Virus record (IMG/VR): IMGVR_UViG_3300025030_000038
Span: 248,001-312,000 of that record
Source of the DNA: a virus
DNA length: 64,000 nt
Direction: 5' to 3' (one strand)
Shown: in pieces, positions 39,790-47,574 of the stretch
Layout of the letters: each line of letters begins with the position of its first letter
How positions within the stretch are numbered: the first letter of the stretch is position 1
Program-made: the position numbers and the translations under genes
The notes under the pieces: model-generated
Database searches by the model: none
What the model was told of the DNA's origin: nothing
Seen by the model: only the letters and a program-made list of their open reading frames with translations

Positions 39790-39813
39790 CTCCCAATTGG
39801 GAGTGCTTGAAAC
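39790..39813 (+). repeat. hairpin plus TTGAAAC motif, copy C
   Basis: CTCCC-aatt-GGGAG then TG-C-TTGAAAC, downstream of the primase gene and just before the next start. It shares the hairpin-TGN-TTGAAAC architecture with the two units at 31.8-31.97 kb and lies on the transcribed strand. The stem may also act as a weak terminator; there is no U-run. Confidence 0.45.
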
Positions 39814-39829
39814 GAAACGAGAGACACAA

Positions 39830-40048
39830 ATGGTGGAACAGACAGAAGTTGATCCGGTCGTGGTCCCAGCGACTAGGAAGTCTCGTCAGGTCCGACGAGC
39901 AGAGTTTAGGGCACTGATCCGGAGATTGGTGCCCAAGAAGTATCGACGGGCTCTGGGTCGAAAGAGCCGAACGGAGCGGGAGATCGAGACCTACAACATA
40001 CTCAAGCAGGCCCTGGAAATGGGCATCATCAAGAAGGAAGGTGTCTAG
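39830..40048 (+). CDS. small basic protein
   Basis: A 72-residue protein rich in Arg/Lys (KSRQVRRAEFRALIRRLVPK, then KYRRALGRKSRTEREIE), probably helical and nucleic-acid binding. The ATG at 39830 is preferred to a TTG at 39797 because GAGAG precedes it and the upstream start would include the hairpin motif. It overlaps the next gene's GTG start by one base. No family assigned. Confidence 0.55.
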   Translation: MVEQTEVDPVVVPATRKSRQVRRAEFRALIRRLVPKKYRRALGRKSRTEREIETYNILKQALEMGIIKKEGV

Positions 40049-40536
40049 TGGCAAAGGGAAGTGATATCTGGGAAGCTGGCAGTGAGGTAATGGAGCTGGT
40101 TCAGTTCCATATCTCGAACAACCACCCAAACCTTGCTCTGGTGGACAAGGAGATTGCGGTGATCTTCCGGGGGAAGGCCAGCAAGTCAGGTGGCCAGAAG
40201 GTACTGGGGAAGACCCGCAAGGCTGGTCCACTGTTCAAGATTCTCGGGAAGAGTGAGTACAAGTACGTCCTTGAGATCGCCAATGACGAGTGGCTGACCC
40301 TATCGAATGACCAACGGTCGGCACTGGTTGACCACCTCCTCTGTGCCTGCAATGTCACGGAGACAGATGACGGTGATGTCAAGTGCAGCCTTGCTTCCCC
40401 TGAGGTTTCCTTCTACTGGGGGGAACTCAAGCGGCACGGGAATTGGCGCCCCACCCCCGAGGAGTCGGAGGATGGTAAGCCAAGTGAAAGTGTTGGCCTA
40501 GATGTTGAGGCCGCAATAGGTACCCAGTCTGAATAA
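40048..40536 (+). CDS. phage metallopeptidase-family protein, active site degenerate
   Basis: A 162-residue protein whose layout matches the putative phage metallopeptidase family (PhageMetallopep): a helix near the start (EVMELVQFHISNNHPNLALV), a beta-core with VIFRGKASKSGGQKVLGKTR and YKYVLEIANDEWLTL, then the motif helix. Where the family has LVDHELCHC this one reads LVDHLLCACNV, so the catalytic Glu and the second zinc His are missing. It is presumably inactive as a peptidase and kept for binding. The GTG start overlaps the previous stop. Confidence 0.6.
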   Translation: MAKGSDIWEAGSEVMELVQFHISNNHPNLALVDKEIAVIFRGKASKSGGQKVLGKTRKAGPLFKILGKSEYKYVLEIANDEWLTLSNDQRSALVDHLLCACNVTETDDGDVKCSLASPEVSFYWGELKRHGNWRPTPEESEDGKPSESVGLDVEAAIGTQSE

Positions 40537-40540
40537 TCCC

Positions 40541-40559
40541 CCCAATGCCCCTCATTGGG
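40541..40559 (+). terminator. terminator-like hairpin
   Basis: CCCAATG-cccct-CATTGGG immediately follows the stop of the metallopeptidase-like gene. No U-run follows, so it may instead stabilise the transcript end. A second small palindrome, CTAGG-tcat-CCTAG, lies about 30 nt further on. Confidence 0.4.
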
Positions 40560-40600
40560 CTACTCGTTTCCCGCTTACCCGCCTCTAGGTCATCCTAGGT

Positions 40601-40867
40601 GTGATACAACCTACCCCCACCCAAAAAGTATATGCCATCCGAGACCCCAACAAAGATGCCGGGGTCAGCCAAGCAATACATGCCGTCCGAAATATTGCCA
40701 TGTCCTGGAGGTTTCTCGGGGACACCATAGTGACGATGGTTGCCATGATGCTCGCTGTGGTGTCGACAGACAAGAGAATCTGTGCTCTGTGGGCTGGGAT
40801 GGCGGTGTTTTGGGGACTACATGCAATCCGAGCGGCAATCCAGGACAGAGTTCGGGAGCCAGCCTAG
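40601..40867 (+). CDS. small membrane protein
   Basis: An 88-residue protein with two hydrophobic helices (FLGDTIVTMVAMMLAVVS and ICALWAGMAVFWGLHAI) separated by a short charged turn (TDKR). A small two-helix membrane protein is consistent with a holin or pinholin, but there is no endolysin nearby, so this is only a suggestion. The GTG start is the first plausible one after the hairpin. Confidence 0.5.
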   Translation: MIQPTPTQKVYAIRDPNKDAGVSQAIHAVRNIAMSWRFLGDTIVTMVAMMLAVVSTDKRICALWAGMAVFWGLHAIRAAIQDRVREPA

Positions 40868-40946
40868 CCACGGGGCATTTTGTCCCACTCGGACGATTTT
40901 GGTAAAATTGTTGTTTCTCATGCCGATGGGTGTAGAGAGGAACACC

Positions 40947-41699
40947 ATGTTGACCAACGCCTATTCGACCAAGCTGGCCACACATCTCGTGGATCTGGTG
41001 GATTCTATGGGGAAGTCACCTCGTTTTGTTCGCCTATTACACACCCTGGCGGGGGAGGTACAGCGAGGTGTTCGCCGTGGAAACCATCAGGTGGATGCCC
41101 TAGTCCTCGCGGGAATCAGCTATCGAAATGCGGTGAGGCGTTCGTTGTGTATCCTCGAAGAAAACATGAAGAACAGGGAGTTCACTGGGAGCCTTGTTGA
41201 CCAACTGGCAGCGGATGGGGTTCGAGATGAGCGGACGGGGGCAGCAATCACCACGGAGGATGTGGTGGATGCCCTGATCGGTACCGTGCGAGGGCGTAAG
41301 GGGCTGGTGACTGCCTACCTCGAAACTCTGGCGGGAGACAACCCTGACTACACGTCGGGTCATGTATATGAACCACTACAGGTAAATGGTGGCACCCTCC
41401 GAGGCTGTAAGGTTTATGTGGGGGATGTGGTTCAGATGGACCCGGAGTCCCCCATGCCGGGAACGACCTATCTGGCTGGGATCACAATTGCAGCCCGGGT
41501 CACCGTGCCAGCCCCCAATGGGGACATCGTCCCCAGCAGGCGGGGTGCTGTTGCTCGCACCAAGGCGTGGCTGGAGGAATCCTTGGGACTGCCGGTGGCC
41601 AGATACCGAATCTACCGACTCCACCCGAATGATGTGACCTTCGAGGTCAAGTGTGGCCGGGAACACTTCCATGCCTTGATGCTGGGTCCACAACGATGA
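40947..41699 (+). CDS. hypothetical protein
   Basis: A 250-residue protein with a helical N-terminal half (LATHLVDLVDSMGKSPRFVR) and a beta-rich C-terminal half (TYLAGITIAARVTVPAPNGD, then RYRIYRLHPNDVTFEV). The start ATG at 40947 has AGAGAGGA upstream; longer readings overlap the membrane-protein gene and lack a ribosome-binding site. It overlaps the MBL-fold gene by ATGA, suggesting coupled translation. No family recognised. Confidence 0.55.
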   Translation: MLTNAYSTKLATHLVDLVDSMGKSPRFVRLLHTLAGEVQRGVRRGNHQVDALVLAGISYRNAVRRSLCILEENMKNREFTGSLVDQLAADGVRDERTGAAITTEDVVDALIGTVRGRKGLVTAYLETLAGDNPDYTSGHVYEPLQVNGGTLRGCKVYVGDVVQMDPESPMPGTTYLAGITIAARVTVPAPNGDIVPSRRGAVARTKAWLEESLGLPVARYRIYRLHPNDVTFEVKCGREHFHALMLGPQR

Positions 41700-42508
41700 A
41701 ACTAGATCTGACATTTCCTGTGACAGCGGTATCGGTGGCGGGGGTGGAGACCTGCATCGCGTTTCCCGATTTCGCCTTCGACATTGGAAGATGCCCTGAA
41801 TTTGCGGTTCATATCCCCACAATTCTGATAACCCATGGCCATATGGACCACATCGGTGCGCTGGCCTACCATGCGGCTCGGCGGGCTGGGCGGGGGTTGC
41901 CAGCCCCAACATACTTCGTGCCTGTTGTGATCTGGCAGGATGTGTTGGGAATGTTGGACGCCATGGGGAAGTTGGACCGGGGGGCCATGCGAGCCAACGT
42001 GATTCCTTGCACGGTTGGGGAGAGGTACCCACTCAAGGGAGGGTTGGTTGCAGTGCCAATTGAGATGGTACACCGGGTGCCATGTTATGGTTACAAGGTC
42101 TACCACAAGAGAACGAAGCTCAAGTTGGAGTTTCAGGGCCATACCAACGAGGAGATCATTGCCCTACGCAAGCGTGGGGTTGGGGTCTCCGAGGAGGTGG
42201 AGGTGCTTCGAGTGGCTTTCACGGGAGACACCACAGTGGAGGGTTTGGATCGAAACCCGGAACTGTATACCGCTGATTTGCTGGTCATGGAGGTCTCCTT
42301 CGTGGATGATACCCTGAACGCTAAGGAAGCTCGGTCCAGGGGTCATATGCACCTGGATGACGTAGTGGAGCGGGCACACTTGTTTCAGAACAAGGAGTTG
42401 CTATTCACCCATTTCTCAGCGCGGCACAGCCCCAAGGGTATCCAAGAGGCCCTGCGGACGAGGTTGCCCGCTGATTTGTATGCCAGAGTCAGGACATTGG
42501 TGGAGTAA
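41696..42508 (+). CDS. MBL-fold hydrolase, RNase Z-like
   Basis: A 270-residue metallo-beta-lactamase-fold enzyme. Zinc ligands are in ITHGHMDHIGALAYH, the later Asp in RVAFTGDTTVEGL and a His in FTHFSARHSP; TADLLVMEVSFVDD occupies the RNase Z/ElaC position. RNase Z-like members process tRNA 3' ends; in phages they may instead act on RNA, acyl-homoserine lactones or cyclic nucleotides, so substrate is open. It overlaps the previous gene by 4 nt. The HxHxDH motif is intact. Confidence 0.75.
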   Translation: MKLDLTFPVTAVSVAGVETCIAFPDFAFDIGRCPEFAVHIPTILITHGHMDHIGALAYHAARRAGRGLPAPTYFVPVVIWQDVLGMLDAMGKLDRGAMRANVIPCTVGERYPLKGGLVAVPIEMVHRVPCYGYKVYHKRTKLKLEFQGHTNEEIIALRKRGVGVSEEVEVLRVAFTGDTTVEGLDRNPELYTADLLVMEVSFVDDTLNAKEARSRGHMHLDDVVERAHLFQNKELLFTHFSARHSPKGIQEALRTRLPADLYARVRTLVE

Positions 42509-42513
42509 TTGAA

Positions 42514-42882
42514 ATGATGACCCCTTCTAACCACATGACAGTTGCCGCCCTTGCTGCGCTCGAATTGGAATACCAGATGGCCCTGGAGATGTCCAACCTG
42601 AGCCCACACAACTCACGTTATGGGGCTAGGGCACAAGCCCTCCTTGACGTGATGTTGAATATTGGGAGGGGGGTCCCCCTGATGGATCTGGATGCCACAT
42701 TTTCCAGGATTTCCAAGGAACTGCTGGATACTGTGGATACCATAAAGGATCCTGTGGTCCAGCAGGCCATGCTTGGGCAGTCCGAAGGGTTTGCAGAGGG
42801 GTGCTCCTACTTGAAGCAGGTCATCCTATCTCACGTCCTGGAGTATCGGGTCTGGCGGGCTCCAACAATTGGTTTGGCCTAG
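42514..42882 (+). CDS. hypothetical helical protein
   Basis: A 122-residue protein, almost entirely alpha-helical (MTVAALAALELEYQMALEMS, then LLDVMLNIGRGVPLMDLDAT). No catalytic motif. GGAG precedes the ATG by 8 nt, and it begins 5 nt after the MBL gene. No family is recognised; the helical content suggests a small adaptor or structural role. Confidence 0.5.
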   Translation: MMTPSNHMTVAALAALELEYQMALEMSNLSPHNSRYGARAQALLDVMLNIGRGVPLMDLDATFSRISKELLDTVDTIKDPVVQQAMLGQSEGFAEGCSYLKQVILSHVLEYRVWRAPTIGLA

Positions 42883-42918
42883 GTTGGTTGAGTTCCTATC
42901 GGGACCCACCTGTAGACC

Positions 42919-43203
42919 ATGGCCAAGGTAATTTCTACTGCCGGGATGACCGCATTTAGGGTCCTCATCCTCCCAACCGTACCTGATATGGTCCGTTTCG
43001 TTCGGGCCATTACACGAGTTGGTGCCAAGGTATCTAGCTCCAAACGCGGCTCTCAGGGGAGCCAGCCGTTGGAGTTCATCATTTGGATAAGTCCCATGTA
43101 TATCGCCATGTTTGAGTCTTGGTGCGAGCCTCTTGAGTTTGAGTTTGTGGCCGCCGAGAAGATCAAAGTTGATGGTAACTTGACCCCTCCAGAATCTAAG
43201 TAG
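42919..43203 (+). CDS. hypothetical protein
   Basis: A 94-residue protein with a beta-alpha-beta look (FRVLILPTVPDMVRFVRAIT...FIIWISPMYIAMFESWCE) and a polar C-terminus. It could be a small regulatory or adaptor protein. No motif recognised and the 36-nt gap upstream holds only a probable ribosome-binding site. Confidence 0.45.
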   Translation: MAKVISTAGMTAFRVLILPTVPDMVRFVRAITRVGAKVSSSKRGSQGSQPLEFIIWISPMYIAMFESWCEPLEFEFVAAEKIKVDGNLTPPESK

Positions 43204-43301
43204 CCAACCTGAACGATTTCAGTCTGCCTTCTGGAGTTGGGTGTGTAAGGTCCTCATACCGGTTCTACCAAACAGAACCCAAGATGAGGACAAATCACCA
43301 A

Positions 43302-43508
43302 ATGGCAGCACGAAATTCGACTCAGAACTACCGCAAGATGTCAACCGCTCGATTGCAGAATCTGGCCCGCCGAGGGGGCACCGAGAGTGCCAGGGCCAAT
43401 GATGAGATGATTCGTCGTCTCACAGCTGGCTTCACGGCCGATCTGTCGAGGCTGATTCCGTCTCTTTGTCAGGAGATTGTGGCTTCCCTCACGACTACAA
43501 ATCGATAA
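43302..43508 (+). CDS. small basic helical protein
   Basis: A 68-residue protein beginning AARNSTQNYRKMSTARLQNL. The ATG at 43302 is preferred over one at 43284 because GAGGA lies about 10 nt upstream of it. The Arg/Lys pattern and the AARNS start suggest nucleic-acid or ribosome association, but no family is recognised. A 5-bp hairpin (CCCCA-tg-TGGGG) follows the stop at 43517. Confidence 0.45.
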   Translation: MAARNSTQNYRKMSTARLQNLARRGGTESARANDEMIRRLTAGFTADLSRLIPSLCQEIVASLTTTNR

Positions 43509-43546
43509 GCCAACGACCCCATGTGGGGTGGGTTGAATAATACCAT

Positions 43547-44050
43547 ATGGCTTCCAACAAGTCTCGTAGTGGCACAGTCCCCACGTTGCTGGCAATTCGC
43601 CACGACGTGGAGACCCTTCTCTCTCGAATTGATTCCTTGCTGACAACAATGGGTCATGATCGGCAGGGGCATAGAAGTCAGTCTGTTCTTCAGACTTACC
43701 CTGAGGGGTATGACTTTCGTGGGGACATGGCAGGCCTGCAACAGGCAATCGGGGCACTGAGGGATCGAGTTGCTCAGGTGGACCAGTTGGAGGAGTATAC
43801 AGAGAGGGGTCTGTTTATGGAGATCAAACTCCGTACAGCCGAAGCCCGTCTCTTCCAGTCTCAATGTCAAGAGGGTTCCAGTGAGTGGGAAACCACAGTC
43901 AATGTGATCCGCACATTGACCAGAATTGTGTCAGAGGAACGCCCTGGATTCGTCTATGGGCTGGCCGCAGGACACAATACCGACTGGGGTCTGATGATCC
44001 AGGAAGTACGGGAGGATCCCAGTTTTCTGCCTCTTCCCCTCTCCTACTAG
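43547..44050 (+). CDS. coiled-coil protein
   Basis: A 167-residue protein with a strong central coiled coil (DMAGLQQAIGALRDRVAQVD, continuing QLEEYTERGLFMEIKLRTAE) flanked by polar N- and C-termini. It could oligomerise with the neighbouring helical proteins. No functional motif. It begins shortly after the hairpin at 43517-43528. Confidence 0.5.
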   Translation: MASNKSRSGTVPTLLAIRHDVETLLSRIDSLLTTMGHDRQGHRSQSVLQTYPEGYDFRGDMAGLQQAIGALRDRVAQVDQLEEYTERGLFMEIKLRTAEARLFQSQCQEGSSEWETTVNVIRTLTRIVSEERPGFVYGLAAGHNTDWGLMIQEVREDPSFLPLPLSY

Positions 44051-44054
44051 CCTA

Positions 44055-44079
44055 AGAACTAGTGGTTGTGCCTAGTTCT
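44055..44079 (+). terminator. terminator-like hairpin
   Basis: AGAACTAG-tggttgtgc-CTAGTTCT (8-bp stem, 9-nt loop) lies between the coiled-coil gene and the deaminase gene. No U-run follows, so its effect on termination is uncertain; it may mark an operon boundary. Confidence 0.4.
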
Positions 44080-44092
44080 CACGTGGATTGAC

Positions 44093-44470
44093 ATGAATCC
44101 CCACGCCATTCTCACGTCTACTGCCAAGATTGCTCTAGGCAGGAAAAACGGCCATTCCACCCCTAAGTACAACTACTTCCTGGCCTGTACAGGTATTCGG
44201 CATGATGGTGTCCTGGTCCATGGACACAATTCCTATACCACACAGCCTTCCCCAGAAACTCATGCAGAGATTCGCATGCTCCGGAAGCTGGGGCATGGAA
44301 AGACTGTGTTCGTGGTACGGGTAGGGGCGGACGGGGGTTGGCGAATGGCCCGGCCATGCCCTAATTGCACTCAGGCCCTGATTAAGAAAGGGGTCACGAG
44401 AGTCTACTACACCATTGGTCCTGGGGAATTTGGAACCTGGAGACTCCAGGGGGACCAGTATGTCACTTGA
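44093..44470 (+). CDS. cytidine/deoxycytidylate deaminase-like protein
   Basis: A 125-residue protein with the zinc-dependent deaminase signature: the HAE motif in TQPSPETHAEIRMLRKLG and PCPxC in RPCPNCTQALIKKGVTRVYY. Members deaminate cytidine or dCMP; a dCMP deaminase would feed dUMP to the thymidylate synthase of this phage. The ATG at 44093 is chosen because the deaminase core begins just after it. It is followed 30 nt later by dnaX. Confidence 0.75.
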   Translation: MNPHAILTSTAKIALGRKNGHSTPKYNYFLACTGIRHDGVLVHGHNSYTTQPSPETHAEIRMLRKLGHGKTVFVVRVGADGGWRMARPCPNCTQALIKKGVTRVYYTIGPGEFGTWRLQGDQYVT

Positions 44471-44500
44471 TCTATTGGCACTCAAAAGAGTAATACCCAC

Positions 44501-46387
44501 ATGTCTTTAGACACGAAATTTCGCCCCAGGACCTATGCTGATGTGCTGGGACAGAAGAGCACCATCCAGATCCTCCAGCAATACGTGAAGTCTGGGGCCG
44601 GGTTCCATCAATCCTACCTGTTGTCGGGCCCATTTGGGTCGGGTAAAACGACCCTCGGAAGGATCCTGGCCAGGGCACTTCTGTGTGGCCAGCCCGTTGA
44701 TGGTGCCCCCTGTGACCAGTGTGCCTCCTGCAAGTCACTCCTAGAGAATGGCTCCTCGACTGACTTCTTCGAGATTGATGCGGCCACTAACAGCGGAAAA
44801 GACAGCATCCGTAAGATCGTGGAGGAGATCCAGTATAGCACCTTCTCGGGGAAGCGGAAGCTATACCTTTTTGACGAGTGCTTCACTGAGGATGCCCAGC
44901 TTGTCACCACGGAGGGGCCGGTGTCCATTCGGACCCTTGTTGAATCCAGGTACCAGGGGTATGTGCTTTCCCAGGATCTGGCGACGGATAGGACCGTATG
45001 GGCACCCCTAGAAGGATGGTTTTCTCAGGGGGTGCGAGACACTCTTACATTGACTTTCAGTACTGGAGTGACCCTTACCGTCACATCAAATCACCGGTTC
45101 TACACCAGTAACAGGGGTTGGGTGGAAGCGGGCGACCTTGTGGCGGATGACACGCTTGTGGAGCCGGACCCCTCGCTAGGAGGATTCCGTGGGCATCCAC
45201 CAGACCCCCATGGACTCCCAGCCTACACCTACCTTGCAACACATGTGGGAAAGGGGGATGCCCGGCTGGTCCTGAGAGTGGAGTCTATTCCCACTATGGT
45301 CTATGATGTGACCGTGGGAGGTACCCACAATTTTTTCGTGACATCGGATGGGGCCCCAGGGTCTATCCTGGTATCGAACTGTCACCGTCTCTCTGCGGAC
45401 GCCCTGGATGCTCTCCTGAAGCCCCTGGAGGACAATTATCCCGGCACTCAGGACAAGCTCTTGGTCTGCATCTTCTGCACCACTGAGCCCGAGAAGATGC
45501 GAAATACTATCCTGAGCCGGTGTGCTCCGGCATTCATTGTTAAGCCAGTAGTCCCGGAACAGGTGGCCGAGAGACTTGCCCAGATCTGCCAGAGTGAGGC
45601 AATCGAGTATGACATGGAGGCCCTTAGGCTCATTGGGGAGATCACGGAGTGCCATATCCGAGACAGCCTGAAGGCTGTGGAAGGTGTCTCTATGTTGGGG
45701 GCTGTGAACATTCCCAATGTATCCCAGTACTTGCACCTTGATTTCATGAATGAGTTGCTGGCACTCCTATTGGATGTCAAGCGGGATTTGCCTTCAGCGG
45801 TGGCCAAGGCTGAAACAGTCCTGAAGGCCATGTCCCCCATTACGGTGTACGAGAAGTTGGTGGACCTGTCATTGCTGGTGTACCGGTCCACGTTGGGTCC
45901 TCTGCCTATCCCATCCTATATCAATCAGCGGCTGGTAGAGGAGGGACGGGCTCTGGGGGATGAGCTGCTGGATTATGCTGACAAGTTGGCGTCCAGACCG
46001 GGGAGGCCGACAGCATCAATGCTATTGTGCGATTTGGCCCAACTTCATAGGGGGGTTCAACGTCCTATCGATATTCCCAGAATTGCTACCACAAAGTCCA
46101 ATATCGATGGTAATGTCAAAGTGCAGGATGGGAAACCACAACTCATCGATGGCGTGTTTGTTCACCCAAGAGCAATCAAGGCTGATCTTCCCTCACCCGT
46201 AGTTCATTCTTCCCAACTGGGAAGTGGCTTGAAACCAGTCGGACTTAAACCTTTAGAGCTTTTCAGTCTCGTCAAGCTTCGCGTATCGGAGCTACAAGCC
46301 TCAAAGGTCGTTGACATTGGACACGAGGGATCAGATAACCTGGGTGACCCTGGAGCTTTCCCGGATGGGGGAGCTGAAGGCGATTGA
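44501..46387 (+). CDS. dnaX: clamp-loader ATPase DnaX (gamma/tau) with intein
   Basis: A 628-residue precursor; about 461 residues remain after intein removal. AAA+ clamp-loader ATPase: Walker A SGPFGSGKTTLGRILA, a zinc module CGQPVDGAPCDQCASCKSLL, Walker B LYLFDE (interrupted by the intein then CHRLSADALDALLK), sensor 1 ICTTEPEKMRNTIL and the SRC motif LSRCAPAFI. It hydrolyses ATP to load the sliding clamp (8947-10080) together with delta and the delta'-like protein. The intein sits at the catalytic Walker B. It begins a rightward block that also encodes the NusG-like and sigma-like factors. Confidence 0.9.
   Translation: MSLDTKFRPRTYADVLGQKSTIQILQQYVKSGAGFHQSYLLSGPFGSGKTTLGRILARALLCGQPVDGAPCDQCASCKSLLENGSSTDFFEIDAATNSGKDSIRKIVEEIQYSTFSGKRKLYLFDECFTEDAQLVTTEGPVSIRTLVESRYQGYVLSQDLATDRTVWAPLEGWFSQGVRDTLTLTFSTGVTLTVTSNHRFYTSNRGWVEAGDLVADDTLVEPDPSLGGFRGHPPDPHGLPAYTYLATHVGKGDARLVLRVESIPTMVYDVTVGGTHNFFVTSDGAPGSILVSNCHRLSADALDALLKPLEDNYPGTQDKLLVCIFCTTEPEKMRNTILSRCAPAFIVKPVVPEQVAERLAQICQSEAIEYDMEALRLIGEITECHIRDSLKAVEGVSMLGAVNIPNVSQYLHLDFMNELLALLLDVKRDLPSAVAKAETVLKAMSPITVYEKLVDLSLLVYRSTLGPLPIPSYINQRLVEEGRALGDELLDYADKLASRPGRPTASMLLCDLAQLHRGVQRPIDIPRIATTKSNIDGNVKVQDGKPQLIDGVFVHPRAIKADLPSPVVHSSQLGSGLKPVGLKPLELFSLVKLRVSELQASKVVDIGHEGSDNLGDPGAFPDGGAEGD
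44879..45379 (+). other. mini-intein in the DnaX Walker B motif
   Basis: A 167-residue insertion at residues 127-293 of DnaX, between FDE and CHRLS. Block A starts with Cys (CFTEDAQLVTTEGPVSIRTL), block B reads TVTSNHRFYTSN (TxxH), block F VYDVTVGGTHNFFVTSDG and block G ILVSN then Cys+1. No homing endonuclease. As in the helicase intein, the penultimate residue is Ser, not His. Both inteins in this genome lie at the same DE|C point of a Walker B box. Confidence 0.9.
46209..46235 (+). repeat. hairpin plus TTGAAAC motif, copy D
   Basis: CTTCCCA-ac-TGGGAAG then TGGC-TTGAAAC, inside the 3' end of dnaX on the coding strand. It has the same hairpin-TGGN-TTGAAAC layout as the units at 31.8-31.97 kb and 39.8 kb. 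Whether it acts as an RNA element or is part of coding sequence chance is unclear. Confidence 0.4.
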
Positions 46388-46934
46388 CGGCAAACTGTCT
46401 CAAGGGCTACGACGTGACTTGGGGGTGGAGGATGGGTTTCCTGTTTTCATTCCCTATGCCACCTACACAAAAGGTGGCCGTACTGTTTCCGTAAGACTCA
46501 TTGAGGGATATGCTTTTGTAGCCAGTGGGCTTCCCGAGACGCGATATTTTGCGTTGGAGCGGCATTCCCTGGTGGCTAAGGTATTTTCTATCTCCGGTCC
46601 ACGCGGGCTTCGAGTTCTTCAAACCATCCCTGACACCAAGATCACTGAGATGCGCCGCAAGCTTCAGGAAATCCTGTGCTCGGACATCGAGATAGGGTCC
46701 TTGGTCAGGATCATAGGTGGGAACTACTCCCACATGGAGGGACGTGTAGTTGATGTGTTTGATGACCGGGTGGCCATTCGAATTGCCCTTCGGTCCATAG
46801 ACACGATCACGATTGTCCCTCGCTCATTGGTGGAGGTGGACGGAGACCATCATACATATGGGGACAACATGTCTGCCATTGATGAGGTTTCCATTGACGA
46901 TATTGACGAGACGGTTCCATGGGGGCGGCAATGA
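46311..46934 (+). CDS. NusG-like transcription factor
   Basis: A 207-residue protein. The N-terminal ~100 residues follow the NusG NGN pattern (WVTLELSRMGELKAI, SVRLIEGYAFVASG, ETRYFALERHSLVA) and the C-terminal part carries a KOW-like IGSLVRIIGGNYSHMEGRVV. Such factors modulate elongation, termination or antitermination on host RNA polymerase. A TTG start at 46311 includes the conserved first strand; later starts (GTG 46344, ATG 46365) would trim it. It overlaps dnaX by 77 nt and the next gene by ATGA, so it is translationally coupled. Confidence 0.75.
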   Translation: MTLDTRDQITWVTLELSRMGELKAIDGKLSQGLRRDLGVEDGFPVFIPYATYTKGGRTVSVRLIEGYAFVASGLPETRYFALERHSLVAKVFSISGPRGLRVLQTIPDTKITEMRRKLQEILCSDIEIGSLVRIIGGNYSHMEGRVVDVFDDRVAIRIALRSIDTITIVPRSLVEVDGDHHTYGDNMSAIDEVSIDDIDETVPWGRQ

Positions 46935-47512
46935 ACGATTTGAACTGGCTTGCAAAGGTCTCGTCGGATGACCTGATCTCGTCTTTTGGGACGATTTTTA
47001 CAGATCCAGACGAAGAGGATCTGGTTTTGATGGAAAAGGTTCGAGAAATTCTCGAACGCATCCCGCCCATTGAAGCTGATTTCGTTGACCTATATTTCTT
47101 CCAACACATCAAACAAACGGATATTGCAGCTATATTTGGGGTGTCCCAGCCCACAGTATGTTACCGTCTCCAAAGGGCCATCCAGCGAGTCAAGTACCTT
47201 TTGGAGGTTCCTAAGCTGGACCTGATGGTTCTGCGTCAGGACCTGAGGGAGTTCTTCACGGACCCGTTGGATATTGATATCATGGTCTACATGTATGAAA
47301 CGACTTGCCAATCGGAGTCCGCTAAGCGGTTGGGTGTATCTCAGGGGCTGGTGCGTCACCGGTTCGTCCGGTCCATTGCGAAGATGAATCGTAGTGCCTC
47401 CATGCAGTTCTATGGGGAGATCTTCAGTTTTGTATCCTTGAACCTGAACCTCCTTAGGGAAGTCCAGCGACCCTTCCCCAAGGTACGATCTGGTTTTGTC
47501 TTAGATAGCTAG
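46931..47512 (+). CDS. sigma-70 region 4-like regulator
   Basis: A 193-residue protein with a clear helix-turn-helix ending of sigma region 4 type (VDLYFFQHIKQTDIAAIFGV, SQPTVCYRLQRAIQRVKYL) and a second similar segment (YETTCQSESAKRLGVSQGL, VRHRFVRSIAKM). No region 2 is seen, so it is more likely an adaptor or anti-sigma-type regulator than a full sigma. ATGA overlap with the NusG-like gene indicates joint action on host RNA polymerase. Confidence 0.7.
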   Translation: MNDLNWLAKVSSDDLISSFGTIFTDPDEEDLVLMEKVREILERIPPIEADFVDLYFFQHIKQTDIAAIFGVSQPTVCYRLQRAIQRVKYLLEVPKLDLMVLRQDLREFFTDPLDIDIMVYMYETTCQSESAKRLGVSQGLVRHRFVRSIAKMNRSASMQFYGEIFSFVSLNLNLLREVQRPFPKVRSGFVLDS

Positions 47513-47574
47513 CCTATCATCCCGGGAGTGATAAGGAACTCAATATCTTGGAAGCATCTAATATTAGGATCGTC

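Noticed and set aside
46209-46340. Promoter for the NusG-like gene using TTGAAA and TTTAGA
   Set aside because: The -35-like TTGAAA belongs to the repeated hairpin motif, and the -10 candidate matches only three of six consensus bases, so the call would be too weak.
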